A DNA stretch of 64,000 bases, taken from contig CM064712.1 of NCBI GenBank assembly GCA_032717465.1, positions 24,577,432 through 24,641,431 on the forward strand. Reading direction: 5' to 3'. This document shows positions 42,074 to 52,569 of the stretch, piece by piece (position 1 is the first letter of the stretch; each line of letters begins with the position of its first letter). The notes beneath the pieces are model-generated. The model searched no databases, was not told where the DNA came from, and worked only from the letters and a program-made list of their open reading frames with translations. A program made the position numbers and the translations under genes. The stretch comes from Coenobita brevimanus. Taxonomy: Eukaryota > Arthropoda > Malacostraca > Decapoda > Coenobitidae.

Positions 42074-43530
42074 TTATTGTTGTTGTTGTTGCTCAGCTTT
42101 GGTCTTGCCTGGCATAGCAGACTCGTCGACTGTTGGTGTGCAACTGTCCCTATGGGATCATCCCACACGTTCCCTGCGCCATTAACGTTGTGTCTGCGTC
42201 GTTGTGTGTTGTGTATGCTTAGCACTCCATAATGTGTATTATGTTGTGTGGGCATATTGTACAAGCAGGGCACGTGTCATCTCTGATTCCACCCAAGATG
42301 ACTTTAAGCTGGTAACTGAGGAGGGCAGGGTGATGTCCTGATCTAAGCCTACCCAGGTGAACTCGATCAGGTCTCTGATGGGTGGGTCTCGGGAGGAAGG
42401 CTTGAAGTATAGTGTTCTGATGGAGATGTTGTATTACCCTGCCCGTGAAAGGGTATGTAGGTGTTTTTGCATTGCTGCTGCTGGAATAACTGGAGGCGAA
42501 ATGTTGCTGAAGAGGGTCTGGAAATGTCTGATGTATGTGCGTAGATGTGTTGTGTGGCTTTGTTACGTAATGACACGGGTGTCGTGTGTTAGCACAGACT
42601 ACCACGTGGAACTGTGCCTCTCTCATGTCAAGATATTCTCTGACAGTGAAGACTTTGATATCGTAGCATAAGTGAGCTGGTGCTGCCAGTGGTGATGCAT
42701 AGAGAATTGTTCTGTATGGTGTTCTAGTTGGTGTTAGACAGGATAGGGGCCCAAGTCAGGGAGGCACAGGACATCACTGACCTAATATACTGTTCGTTGA
42801 GTAGAGAAACAGTTTCTTTTTGTTATCCAAAGTCTATCCCTGCCCCAAGTTTGTTGAGTCCGTGGATGCACCGCCTCTTGATGTCTTAATGACATATTCT
42901 TTGATTCAAGGGTGGATCCAGTGCCATATGTCTCCGAGGATTTTAGTGGAGGGTGTGTGGCACGGATACATTGTTAAGTGTAATGTTAGGGGTGCACCTG
43001 TGTTCATGATTGCTGCTGGTGATAAGTGTGCTGGTGCATTTGACTCAAGAAATTATCAGCCTGTCATCCTCGATCAGTGCCAGAAGTGTGTTGATGTAGT
43101 CTTGTTGCAGCGTGAGGGCCGTGTCTGTTATGTGGTGTCTCGTTACTTTGTTATGATAATGTCACCTGCACCTGAGGCAATGTTTGTGAACGGCTGGGGT
43201 GTAGGAATGTCATGCATGCATATCTTGAAAAGTGTGAGTGAAAGAACAGGACCCCATAGAACTCGGATAGCGAAGGTCTGCGTTCTTGTTGACTTGTAGT
43301 GGAGTGTATCATGGGCCTGCCTAATAGATGAGTAGTAGACAAGCCAGTGTTTGGTGTTGTTATCTATGCCTGTGTTGTAGATTTTGGTGATTGGTTTGCG
43401 TCGGGGGATAGCAACAAAGGCTGTACTTAGGCCTATTGTTGTAAGGAGTGCTTGTTTTGCTGGTGGCATGGAGTTGATGCCGTCAGATGCGTGTTGTGTG
43501 GGGTTGGTTCGCAAGGTGTTTGTGGAGTGG
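42074..43530 (-). pseudogene. Decayed jockey-like LINE with (CAA)n tail
   Basis: Read on the minus strand from 43514: AFVAIPRRKPITKIYNTG, HWLVYYSSIRQAHDTL, then VLSLTLFKICMHDIPTP and IASGAGDIIITK, which align by eye with reverse transcriptase blocks A-C of jockey-type LINEs. The catalytic YADD has become GAGD. Further left, in shifting frames with stops, are TKILGD, the LGRLRSGHHPALLSYQLK block and CPACTICPHNIIHIMEC, a C-terminal signature of this LINE group. VWDDPIGTVAHQQSTS and a (CAA)n tail at 42074-42091 end it. Many frameshifts and the lost catalytic residues show an old copy. Plus-strand frames here are shadows. Confidence 0.8.
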
Positions 43531-44364
43531 AATGCTCTAACGTTGTGTTGTGAGGGAGTCCTTATTGGATTACAACATTCTGCTCTAACGTAATCTTTAA
43601 TGTACAGAAAAATGAAAGGTCACTAGAGCTAAACATACTTCAACAAAGACTAATATAATGTAAACAGAATCCAATTTCCCTCATGTATGATAGTACCCAA
43701 CTCACTAATATCCAGGGCAGTGTTCTCGTCGCCGGGAAGAGGCCAATGAATGCTCTGATGACGCACAGAGTGGAGACATTTTCACCATCTTCAGGCACCG
43801 AATACATCAAGAAAAATATTACTAAGGGGGAAAGGAAGATATGTGGCGTATAGGAGGACTGCTGGGCTTTTGGGAACGATCGGTCAAACTGGAAACATGC
43901 TATGAGAAAAAAAGCAGTAGCTAATGATATATAATAGTGATGATGGGAAACTTATTGGACAGCAGAAAAGGTTTAGCGTCGGCCTTACCAGAAGTTTGGC
44001 ACGAGGATCCTGCAGCTGCCATCCTTCCCACCAGCCCCTTGCCCACCCTGACTCTACCTACCCCAACCCACCATCCCACCCCCACCCAACCCACCCACCC
44101 GCTACCAGCAATCAGATTAAGTTTGCCGCCGCGCCCTCCACCCTCACCCACACCCACCCCAGGAGGCGTGTTCGGAATGCTGTGACCCTCTGCACATACG
44201 GCTAATGTTAAACATTTACGACATTTTCAATCGCACAAAAATTTTCAACCTGAGAGCAATGAGGCCTGGCTAAGTGTATTGCTTGCTGACGTCAATGAAG
44301 TAAAGGTTCCGTCGTGGAATGACCATTTCATTATCCTACTCCTATCTATCCTCAGTCGTTAAAT
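43531..44364. other. No gene seen
   Basis: Mixed sequence with a C-rich CCCACCC stretch near 44040-44160. A TTCTCGTCGCCGGGAAGAGG piece near 43724 weakly recalls a MITE-A end. Confidence 0.4.
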
Positions 44365-44393
44365 GTATATATATATATATATATATATATATT
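44365..44393. repeat. (AT)n microsatellite
   Basis: A pure TA run of about 28 bp. Confidence 0.93.
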
Positions 44394-44689
44394 CTTGTGT
44401 CGAGAAGAAATGTGACTTTTCTATAGAAGGAATCTGCAATTAGCAGCAATCTTTGTTATGGTCTTAATTAAATTTTCATTATACCTGACCCCCAAGCACC
44501 ATGTATGATATAATGACAGCTATGAAATGAACACACACATTTCCAGTACTACTTGTATGCCTTAGTACAAAAATGGGCTAAGTTCTTGTCTGATAGATTT
44601 ACTATTAACATAGGCTGTTCTGTAGTAGCGATATCAATAAAACTTCCTCGTGCAGAAAAAAGCTGAACAGCACATCTTTTGGCTGCATT

Positions 44690-44965
44690 ATGCCACCAGC
44701 CTTTCCATTAAAAAATATTCAGAAACTAATTAGGCAGCGTAGTTGTTGCTCACATCACCATCAATGGGAGTTAATGAGACGTCTTGTGCTGGTAATACAT
44801 GCAAATAATTCCCTCGCACAATGTGCCTCATTAAAGGTGTTTTGGCAGTGGTGTGCGGCCGTCCATCGCCCCAGCCACCCTCCGATAATGCCATGGCGTG
44901 TAAATGGTGCCATTAGGTGCCCTCAAAGGACCTTTGTTCCGCAACTAATTGAAATACCATGTCGG
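44690..44965. promoter_or_regulatory. Non-repetitive block with homeodomain/POU-like motifs (possible enhancer)
   Basis: In a repeat-dense window this stretch looks unique. It contains CTAATTAG (44726-44733), the octamer ATGCAAAT (44799-44806), GTTAATGAG and CTAATTGAAA. These motifs suit a regulatory element but are short and common. Conservation is untested. Confidence 0.2.
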
Positions 44966-45031
44966 GGTTCTCTGCCTCCACCACCACCACCACCACCCTC
45001 TACCTGTGCGTCTGTATGTTTGCTTATGTTA

Positions 45032-45033
<2 letters not shown>

Positions 45034-45072
<39 letters not shown>
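45034..45072. repeat. (GT)n microsatellite
   Basis: About 19 GT units. Confidence 0.95.
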
Positions 45073-45075
<3 letters not shown>

Positions 45076-45700
45076 ATGAAACTCACAAAACATCCCTTAT
45101 TACACCCTGGAAGGATAGGGACCCGAGGCTTGGCTAACGTAGTCCATTACATTTTAAAGAAGGACAACCAGCATACTTGCCAAGGTACCAATACGTAATT
45201 AAAATACCTCCAGTCACATCCTGAGGATCGAAACTACGCAAGGCCGTCATCCCTAGTGGAGCGTCCTGATCTTTAGACCACCAGGCGTCTTGTATTTAGA
45301 AACACAGAATAAACGCCATATTTAATCTATTTCCTGGTATTGTCTTTTTTTTCTTATTGCTATTTTCAGACGTGTATATTTAACTTAGAAGATACCTTTA
45401 AAAGTCGAGAGGTTTGGCATATTCAAAGCCTCTGTCTGTATTTCCTACTGCCTATGACCTCCAGTCTTTCAAACGCAGTGTCCAGGCATCTTGAAATGAA
45501 AGGATCTTGAATTTGGCTCTCTGTTATCTTGATTCTGTTTTATACTTGGAGGGAACACTTCGCGGGCTCCTGGCCTTCGGTTCTTTCATCTTCTCGCCAA
45601 AAAAGAAAGAAAAAAAAATCTGACAGGACACTCGATTCGCCTGAAGAGAATCGCGTCGTAGAAGCAAGAATAAGTTTTTAAAATGTGTCACCATGCATGT
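45073..45700. other. No gene seen
   Basis: Unremarkable sequence. No exon with supported splice sites or known repeat was recognised. Confidence 0.4.
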
Positions 45701-45704
45701 GTAC

Positions 45705-46075
45705 TTGTTGATGTGCGTGTTTGTGGATGTGCGTGTTTGTGGATGTGCGTGTTTGTGGATGTGCGTGTTTGTGGATGTGCGTGTTTGTGGATATGCGTGT
45801 TTGTGGATATGCGTGTTTGTGGATATGCGTGTTTGTGGATGTGCGTGCTTGTGTAGGTGCGTGTTTGTGGATGAGCGCGTTTGTGGATGTGTGTGTTTGT
45901 GGATATGCGTGTTTGTCGATGTGCGTCTTTGTGGATGCGTGTGCATATGGATGTGCGTGTTTGTGGACGTGCGTGTTTGTGGATGTGTGTGTTTGTGGAT
46001 GCGTGTTTGTGGATGTGCGTGTTTGTGGATGTGCGTGTTTGTGGATGCGTGTGGTTGTGGATGCGTGTTTGTTAA
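45705..46075. repeat. 16-bp minisatellite, about 23 units
   Basis: The unit GTGTTTGTGGATGTGC repeats with single-base variants (GATATGC, GATGCGT) along 370 bp. Because 16 is not a multiple of three, long frames on both strands repeat every 48 bp and are artefacts. Confidence 0.93.
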
Positions 46076-46252
46076 TAAAGCTATGCCCTTCAGGCCGAGA
46101 GTGAATACTTCATCTTATGTTTACCGCCAGACGTCAATTTTTAGGCAAAGAACGACCCCAGCAACAGAGACTAAAGAAGGTTGTTTCTGTCCCAATTCCA
46201 GTCTCACCCATGGCAGATAAAACTGGTCTGCTAGACTCCTTTCACTTCAACT

Positions 46253-46345
46253 TGGCCCAAAATTTCATCCAGTAGCGTAATGGCAGGCAATACTATGACT
46301 CTATGCCTTTCCACAGCACTTCTTCGTGACCAGCACTTAAATGTT
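46253..46345 (-). mobile_element. MITE-B fragment, reverse orientation
   Basis: AACTTGGCCCAAAATTTCAT and TCTATGCCTTTCCACAGCAC then TTCTTCGTGACCAGCAC correspond to the right half of MITE-B inverted. Confidence 0.55.
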
Positions 46346-46379
46346 AATCTATTGTTTCCATTCAGATTTCAAGATGGAG

Positions 46380-47055
46380 AGAGGTGATAATGGATGGTGA
46401 TGTGGTGAAGGGTGGTGATGTGGTGATGAGTGGTGATGTGGTGATGACTGGTAGTGTGATGACTAGTGATGTGGTGAAGAGTGGTGATATGGTGATAGGT
46501 AGTGGTGAGTGGTGATATGGTGATGACTGGTGGTGGTGGTGATGAGTGGTGATATGGTGATGACTGGTGGTAGTCGTGGTGGTGGTGATGGTGGTGGTAG
46601 TGGTGAGTGGTGATATGGTGATGACTGGTGGTGGTGGTGATGAGTGGTGATATGGTGATGACTGGTGGTGGTGGTGATGAGTGGTGGTATGGTGATGACT
46701 GGTGGTGGTGGTGATGAGTGGTGATATGGTGATGACTGGTGGTGGTGGTGATGAGTGGTGGTATGGTGATGACTGGTGGTGGTGGTGATGAGTGGTGGTA
46801 TGGCGTTTACTGGTGGTGGTGGTGATGAATGGTGGTATGGTGATGACTGGTGGTGGTGGTGATGAGTGGTGATATGGTGATGACTGGTGGTGGTGGTGAT
46901 GAGTGGTGATATGGTGATGACTGGTGGTGGTGGTGATGAGTGGTGGTATGGTGATGACTGGTGGTGGTGGTGATGAGTGGTGGTATGGCGATGACTGGTG
47001 GTGGTGGTGATGAGTGGTGATATGGTGATGACTGGTGGTGGTGGTGGAGATGGTG
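46380..47055. repeat. 37-bp GGTGGT/GATGACT minisatellite
   Basis: From about 46620 units of 37 bp (GATGACTGGTGGTGGTGGTG plus ATGAGTGGTGATATGGT) repeat about 12 times. The left part is less regular. Variants alternate GATATGG and GGTATGG. A MITE-B right-end piece (AAGCCAAGTTAGAGTAAAAA) follows at about 47065. Confidence 0.9.
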
Positions 47056-47164
47056 AGGTAATTTTAAGCCAAGTTAGAGTAAAAACAGTATTTGGATGAA
47101 GGAGTTTGTGAAGTGCCGACGTGAACGAGGCCAGAGTGTCATTTCAAAATCACCCACATAACTT

Positions 47165-47352
47165 GCAACTCTTCCTTAGCGATTTATTTTTGATTATGGC
47201 TGGTTAATATCCTTTTCCACTTCAATTATGCAGAGAATGGTGATATTAGAATGATTTATGTAACACAAGGAGAACAGTAAAGTGTAATAAATAAAATAAG
47301 TCGCTTAAGAAATGGTGTTAGGGAGCTTCCTTCACCGACAAGAATACGAGCC
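47165..47352 (+). mobile_element. MITE-A copy 6
   Basis: CTCTTCCTTAGCGATTTATT, then TATGCAGAGAATGGTGATAT, then AAATAAGTCGCTTAAGAAAT and GTGTTAGGGAGCTTCC. The left terminus is replaced by unrelated sequence. Confidence 0.72.
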
Positions 47353-47499
47353 AAGGAGGGTGGCCGTCATCTTAACACCGTATTATTTGCGACTTAGTTT
47401 CCATCACCTATTCTATACTCCACTAGCACTTAACGATTTTACTAAATGTTGGAGGAACTGCCTTAATTGGAGCAGATGCTGCCTTGATTAACACCTTGA

Positions 47500-47698
47500 T
47501 TACTAGAGGTAGGTAGAGACGTAGGCAGAGAAGTAGCCGGGATGCTGGTAGGCAGGTAGGTAGGCAGAGAAATAGCTGGGATGTAGGTAGGCAGGAAGGT
47601 AGTGGATTTGGCAGGAAGGTAGGCAGATAGGTACGGTAGACAGGTAGGCAGACAGGCAGGTAGGGAGGTAGGTAGGTAAGCAGGTACGTAGTAGATAA
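47500..47698. repeat. GTAGGCAG/GTAGGTAG repeats
   Basis: Tetranucleotide-like GTAG and GCAG units alternate over about 200 bp. A second block lies at 47905-48012, so the MITE-A copy between them appears inserted in one tract. Confidence 0.8.
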
Positions 47699-47898
47699 GG
47701 GGCGGTATTCTGGTGCGGTGAGGAGGCTTACTAACACCTCTTCCTCACCGATTTATTTCTGATTCTGCTCCGTTACACTACCTATGTCAATCTATGTCAA
47801 TATTAAACAGACATAAGAGGTAAAAAAGAACATATTAATGGGTACTTTTGGGAATAAATCGTTAAGGAAGAGGTGTTAGGGAGACGAGAATACAGGCC
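47699..47898 (+). mobile_element. MITE-A copy 7, inserted in the GTAG tract
   Basis: GGCGGTATTCTGG ... GAGAATACAGGCC are the inverted ends. ACTAACACCTCTTCCTCACC and GGAAGAGGTGTTAGGGAGAC are the inner blocks. The GTAGGTAG repeat resumes after it. Confidence 0.8.
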
Positions 47899-48143
47899 AA
47901 GGAGGTAGCAGGGAGGTACGGTATGCTGTTAGGTAGAAATGCAAGTAGGTAGGGAAGTAGGCAGGCAGGAATGTAAGTAGGCAGGGATGTAGGTAGGTAG
48001 GTAGGTACGGAAAATACAAGAAGAGGTGCAACTTCATCATTTATATGGTAAAGGAATAACTAACACCTTAATCTGTCCCCGGAAAAGGATCACAGTCTAA
48101 TAAGTGGTTGCAAATCCTTTAATCAGCGCAGAACGAAGAATCT

Positions 48144-48354
48144 GCCGGTAAGGATCATGCCCCTAACACCTCTTCCTTAGTGATTTATTTGAAAATCTGG
48201 CTAGTTCATATCCTTTTGCACATTATGTACGCAAAGTGAGGCGATATTAGACGAATTTAAATAACGTTAAAGAGGACAATAAGGTGTAATAAGAAAAATG
48301 AATCGCTAAGGAAAAGGTGTATGGGAGTTTCCTTAATCGACGAGAATACGGGTC
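48144..48354 (+). mobile_element. MITE-A copy 8
   Basis: CCTAACACCTCTTCCTTAGT and ATCGCTAAGGAAAAGGTGTA then GACGAGAATACGGGTCC. The core TACGCAAAGTGAGGCGATAT is diverged from other copies. Confidence 0.75.
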
Positions 48355-48385
48355 CATATTACAGTCTGCGGGACCCTGGAGTGGC

Positions 48386-48387
<2 letters not shown>

Positions 48388-48427
<40 letters not shown>

Positions 48428-48473
48428 TGTTGTGACCGGGAACGTCGCTGGATGGTAAACGGTCTGTGTGATT

Positions 48474-48533
<60 letters not shown>

Positions 48534-48641
48534 GGGACACTAAAAGTACAGTTAGATCGCACTGTTACCCTTGTTCTCTCTCTCTCTCTCTCTCTCTCAT
48601 CAGGGACACTAAAAGTACAGTTAGATCGCACTGTTACCCTT

Positions 48642-48727
<86 letters not shown>

Positions 48728-48728
48728 G
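48388..48728. repeat. (ATT)n, then CT tracts with a duplicated 70-bp block
   Basis: ATT units lie at 48388-48426. CT runs at 48478-48528, 48576-48597 and 48646-48725 are separated by two identical spacers (CATCAGGGACACTAAAAGTA onward, about 48 bp each). This is a recent tandem duplication of spacer plus CT. Confidence 0.93.
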
Positions 48729-48879
48729 TACTAGAGAGGAGGTAACGACAACTCTCACGACCTCAATTGACACAAATTAAAGCCAAATAAGATCACCCAC
48801 AGACGACCTGGGGCTGGGCGGCGGGGCTTGGTTTGCTGACGAAGCTGCTTGTGGCTTGAAAGGCGACTGGTAATGACCC

Positions 48880-49026
48880 CTGGTGGTGGTGGTAGAGACG
48901 TTTGATGTGGTGGAGATGTGGTGGTGGAGACTGCTGCTGCGAGGGAGGGAGATGATCGTGGCTGGTGCTGCGGGTGGAGCTGGTGGAGACTGTGGGAATG
49001 ATGGTAGTTGTGGAGGCGGTGATGGT
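48880..49026. repeat. GGTGGT/GGAGAT-rich repeat, left of the P-like element
   Basis: GTGGTGGTGG-type sequence, similar in kind to 50855-51010, appears to be the left half of a repeat interrupted by the P-like insertion. Confidence 0.65.
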
Positions 49027-49350
49027 CACGATATATAGACGAAGAGAGAGGTAGACACACAGGAGCCTTAAAATCACCACCCAAGCGGAAGGTCTTCTGA
49101 AACGCTCAAAACATTGACTGGTTGTGACGTCCCGTTATAAGTTACCACCTCGGTGCTCTGTAGTCTGCAGACCCAATTAAAAAAATAAATAAATAAATAA
49201 ATAAAACGTCCTTCTCATGATAAGTTAGTAGGTAGATAACGGTTAACGAAATATATTGACTTATTAAAGTAATTACATAACTTCGATATTTCATACCAGT
49301 ACATATTGGATTCCTAAGGAAATATTAAAGACAGTGTCAGCTGACAGTTA

Positions 49351-49482
49351 GGCTAGCCAGAACATTCGTGGTAGTGGCTTTATGTCAACCTGATAGGCTA
49401 GCCAGAACAATCGTGGTAGTGGCTTTATGTCAACCTGATAGGCTAGCCAGAACAATCGTGGTAGTGGCTTTATGTCAACCTT
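49351..49482. repeat. 45-bp direct repeat, three copies
   Basis: GGCTAGCCAGAACAATCGTG plus GTAGTGGCTTTATGTCAACC recurs at 49351, 49396 and 49441 with almost no changes. It lies inside the P-like element. Confidence 0.93.
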
Positions 49483-49609
49483 AATAGGGTTAATGTTATT
49501 GTTATGCTATCAGCCAGGGGTTCTACTGGACTGGGCCTAAAGTTTTGCTGGCCCCAGTTATTTCGGCCTCCCACCCTTGTAATTCCTGCCCCTCACCAAA
49601 GTTCACTGA

Positions 49610-49862
49610 TCACAGTTAAGCCAGGTTATTTTAAGGGTTCCCTTAATGAGGATAGGTTAAAAATGAGGTTAGGTTAATGAAAAAAAAAGAAGAAGGAAAA
49701 AACACGTTTCATTCGATTTTGAGATTCTGCTAAGTGGCATTCACAGACAGGCCTAATTAAGGTTATGTTAGGGGTTCCCCCAAGTGAGGACAGGTTAAAT
49801 TAGGTTAAGATAATGAAAAAAAAAAGTGTTTACTTCGATTTTGAGATTTTTATTCCGTATTT
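49610..49862. repeat. Diverged ~120-bp direct duplication in the P-like element
   Basis: GGGTTCCCTTAATGAGGATA, a GGTTAGGTTAATGAAAAAAA block and TTCGATTTTGAGATTCTG are repeated as GGGGTTCCCCCAAGTGAGGA, AGGTTAAGATAATGAAAAAA and TTCGATTTTGAGATTTTT. Confidence 0.75.
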
Positions 49863-50312
49863 GACACAGGTAATCATGCTGGCAGGAAGTACTAGGGTGG
49901 GAGGCCAAAGTTACTAGGGCAGGAAAAACTTTAGGCAGGAATGACTTGAAATCGGCAAGACTAACCTAACCTAACCTACCACCATGCTGTATACAGTAGG
50001 CCTAGGCCTAGTCTCACTGCCAGAGTCCAAGTCCCATAAATTATAATATTTGTCAACTTAGCTGTCAGATTTTGAAATTCTTATAAAATTTGGCTCAGAA
50101 GGCCTAGGCCTATTCTACTCTGGTTCTAAACTGGGGTGGTGAAAATGTTCATATTTATTATTAGGCCTAGGCTAACTTAAGCTGTTACTTATAGGGATTT
50201 TATTTAGGCCTAACTTACGCCTCAAACATCAGACTGAGCATATGTTAAAATCGCATTTAAGCCTAGTTACAGCAAGCTCCAAGAAATATCAAGTATACCT
50301 AAGTTCTCTTAC

Positions 50313-50636
50313 CTTTGTAAGCTTCATGAAGGCCAACTCCATCCTGGTGTCTTGGTAGTGGCAGATGTTGATCCGGTACTGCGTCTTCTTTAAATTTCTT
50401 AAATTCCGTGGAATGCTACACCCCAACAGCTCATATTCCAAATTTCTTAATATTTGTGCTGAACTGAAATGCTTCTGGCAAATGATTGCTGTTTTAACAT
50501 TAACTTTGTCCAGCCTACGGCACTTATTCAGCCACACATTAGCTAAATTATCATTTCTGGGGAATTTGCGGTACTTCAAGTCACTGTTCTTGGGAGTCGT
50601 ACAACCGCGCACAGCACAAACTCTAGATTTTCCCAT
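50313..50636 (-). CDS. THAP-domain first exon of a P-like transposase
   Basis: The exon encodes 108 residues from ATG (50636) to a donor AAAG|GTAAGAG (50312), exactly in phase 0. Reading through the intron adds VRELRYT and a stop. The THAP zinc-binding set is C7, C12 (CxxxxC), C53 and H56 (CQKH), with the expected P26, W35, F57 and P76. These residues give a sequence-specific DNA-binding fold used by P-family transposases and by host THAP proteins. Position near the right terminus of the 49027-50854 element argues for transposon origin. No downstream exon was found within the element. Read-through or splicing to a short tail would give a DNA-binding protein without catalytic domain. Confidence 0.8.
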
Positions 50637-50781
50637 AGCCTGTTACAGTCTTCAAGTTATTCAAGCACTGCACAAGAAAGGCAATTGATAATTAATTCAA
50701 ATGAATAACAAGTTTAAAGCGAAAACACAGGTCCATCACACGTGCCACACCAACACAACCTCGGATGTTTACTGTAAAACG

Positions 50782-50789
50782 TGACGTCA
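50782..50789 (-). promoter_or_regulatory. CRE-like palindrome upstream of the THAP exon
   Basis: TGACGTCA lies 146 bp upstream of the ATG and 65 bp inside the right terminus. It is the perfect binding palindrome of CREB/ATF factors, but 8-bp matches occur by chance. Confidence 0.35.
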
Positions 50790-50854
50790 CAGCAAGCCCT
50801 TGGTTCCAGTAATGTCCACCGCGCGTCTACCCCTCTCTTCGTCTATATATCGTG

Positions 50855-51010
50855 GTGGTGGTGGTGATGGTGATGTTGTGGTGGCTGCTGCTGAAAGTAA
50901 TGATGGTGGTGGTGGTGGAGAGTCCTGAAATGGATGGATAATTGCTGCTGTGACGTGTGGTGGTGATTGTTGTTGTGGTGGGTGATTGATGACGCAGCTG
51001 AAGTGGTGGC
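50855..51010. repeat. GTGGTGGTGATG repeat, right of the P-like element
   Basis: GGT/GAT/GCT trinucleotide-like sequence abuts the right inverted terminus. Minus-strand frames here are composition artefacts. Confidence 0.75.
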
Positions 51011-51302
51011 GATATAGTGGACGATAATTGCTGTGAGTACTGGGAAAGAAACTTGAAATAGAGTGGCATAAGTATTTCTTGTCGCGGTGCGTTACCTGCG
51101 TTAGTTTCTTTTTTTAGTGAGATATCTTTGCTACAGAGGGTTCCAATGGGAGAATATTCTTTTTTTCTGCTACATAATAAAAACAGTAAAGTAATTCTGG
51201 CAGTCAGTATCTTGTAGCAAAGGCATTCCTATCTGTGAGTCAATAGGCCATAGCAGTGGTGGATCATAACACAGGTCTGACGCTAATTTGCCTATACATC
51301 TC

Positions 51303-51303
<1 letters not shown>

Positions 51304-51361
<58 letters not shown>
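51304..51361. repeat. (GT)n forming the tail of SINE-1 copy 2
   Basis: On the SINE strand this reads as (CA)n directly after CCCAGAGTCGGA, where the other copy has CACAT and poly-A. Confidence 0.9.
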
Positions 51362-51363
<2 letters not shown>

Positions 51364-51680
51364 GACTCTGGGCATAGGCTTCACAGCCTACTTCCAAGGC
51401 CCAGTAGTCCTCCTACGTACCGCACACCTCTACATGTCACCACTTCGCCTCTAACACCCACCGTCCGTACAGAATACATGCTAGGGTTGTCTCATACAGG
51501 ACTGGTGTATTGGTATTAGCGGGGGTATTTTTACGACATGTCGGCGGGCCTTCTGGTAGATCAGTAAAGTCTGATTTTATGAAATTCAAATCCTTAAACT
51601 GTTCCCTGCACCAGCGGGATTTGAACCCGGGTCCGTCAGGACTGCAGACCAACTCTCTACCGATTGAGCCACCGCTGAAG
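51362..51680 (-). mobile_element. SINE-1 copy 2 (tRNA-derived)
   Basis: On the minus strand the A-box TGGCTCAATCGG (about 51660-51671) and B-box GGGTTCAAATCC (51617-51628) precede a body colinear with 32079-32420, including AAGGATTTGAATTTCAT and GTCCTGTATGAGACAAC. Confidence 0.85.
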
Positions 51681-51949
51681 TAGCATCCTCGACCTCTACA
51701 TATACTCCTTCCTTTACACAATACTCTTAGTTCTGTTTTCTATTACTTTTTATCATCAACTGGTTCTTTAATTACAATACTTTACTCTGATTTGCCTGCC
51801 ATTCTGTTGCCTGAAATTGCATCCTTTATATATGGACCCCAGGCCTGTCTCCCCCTACACATCCTCCTCCAACTATGTATCACTCGTAGTTATACTCTAT
51901 GTAGTCTCGTACCTACAACTGCGTATCCAGCTACTACATTATATCCAAC

Positions 51950-52050
51950 CAACTCACTCTCCTATAACCTCCTCATAATTTCATTCATCTGGCCAAACCA
52001 CCGCAAATTACCTCTCTTTGTGCGTCCTGAACACTCCCCTCCACTCACCA
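51950..52050 (-). pseudogene. Short decayed RTE-family fragment
   Basis: The minus strand reads NLRWFGQMNEIMRR, resembling the RWFGHVERM block of the RTE proteins in this window. Only about 30 codons can be related. Confidence 0.4.
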
Positions 52051-52569
52051 CTCATCTCACAAACACCCATCACTCGAGTTTTAGATAGCAATTGCCTGTA
52101 TAAGAGAACTGCCACTAAACCCCGATGTTCCATGAAAAATTGTCGGATGTAAAAGTTGCATTTATGTTTATGATATCGCGTTCGTGCCCAACGACCTCTA
52201 TAAACAACTTCCTTGGCGCTGGATCATGCCTGGAATGGTCAAGTGCCCCCAGTCTGCCTGCTGTTATCCGTTTACAATGCTATTACGATGCAACAAGCAC
52301 ACATAATCACACTTGGCCTTACTTGAGGACTTTTGGGGAGGATCCAGCATTCATCTAAAGGACGGATGTCTGGTGGTATTAATGTGCAGTGACAATGATA
52401 ACGAATAGATTTTAAAGAATTGGGAAGACAGGGAAGCTGAAGCGTCACCATCACCTACATCCAGGAACAAAAATGCCTATCTATTTGTGTACGTATATTC
52501 TTCCATTGGTATTCCACAGAAGCCTCCATCACTCCTAGAAAGTTATAGATTCCCTTTATTCTCCCTTGT
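52051..52569. other. No gene seen; apparently unique sequence
   Basis: No repeats or frames were recognised at 52100-52460. It may be unique intronic or intergenic DNA. Confidence 0.35.

Larger units (their letters stand above)
49027..50854 (-). mobile_element. P-element-like transposon, internally reduced, with THAP exon
   Basis: The termini are 30-bp inverted repeats with one mismatch: CACGATATATAGACGAAGAG at 49027-49046, continuing to 49056, and its inverse at 50825-50854. The 8 bp outside are GTGATGGT (49019-49026) and GTGGTGGT (50855-50862), fitting an 8-bp duplication, although both lie in GGT-rich repeat. The only coding part is a THAP exon beginning 218 bp from the right end, where P-family transposases begin. 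The remaining 1.3 kb has no reverse-strand frame for the rest of a transposase and holds internal repeats. The family call rests on the THAP domain, terminus length, duplication length and layout; hAT-type alternatives do not carry THAP. Confidence 0.65.

Noticed and set aside
42820..43299. Plus-strand frame of 159 codons with mixed composition
   Set aside because: The minus strand over the same region carries recognisable LINE reverse transcriptase blocks, so the plus frame is a shadow.
45524..46220. Cys/Val-rich and His/Thr-rich frames on both strands
   Set aside because: They are produced by the 16-bp minisatellite and repeat every 48 bp.
48755..49084. Minus-strand frame that could be a downstream exon of the THAP protein
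   Set aside because: It lies mostly outside the left inverted terminus, consists of GGT-repeat sequence read backwards and has no acceptor.
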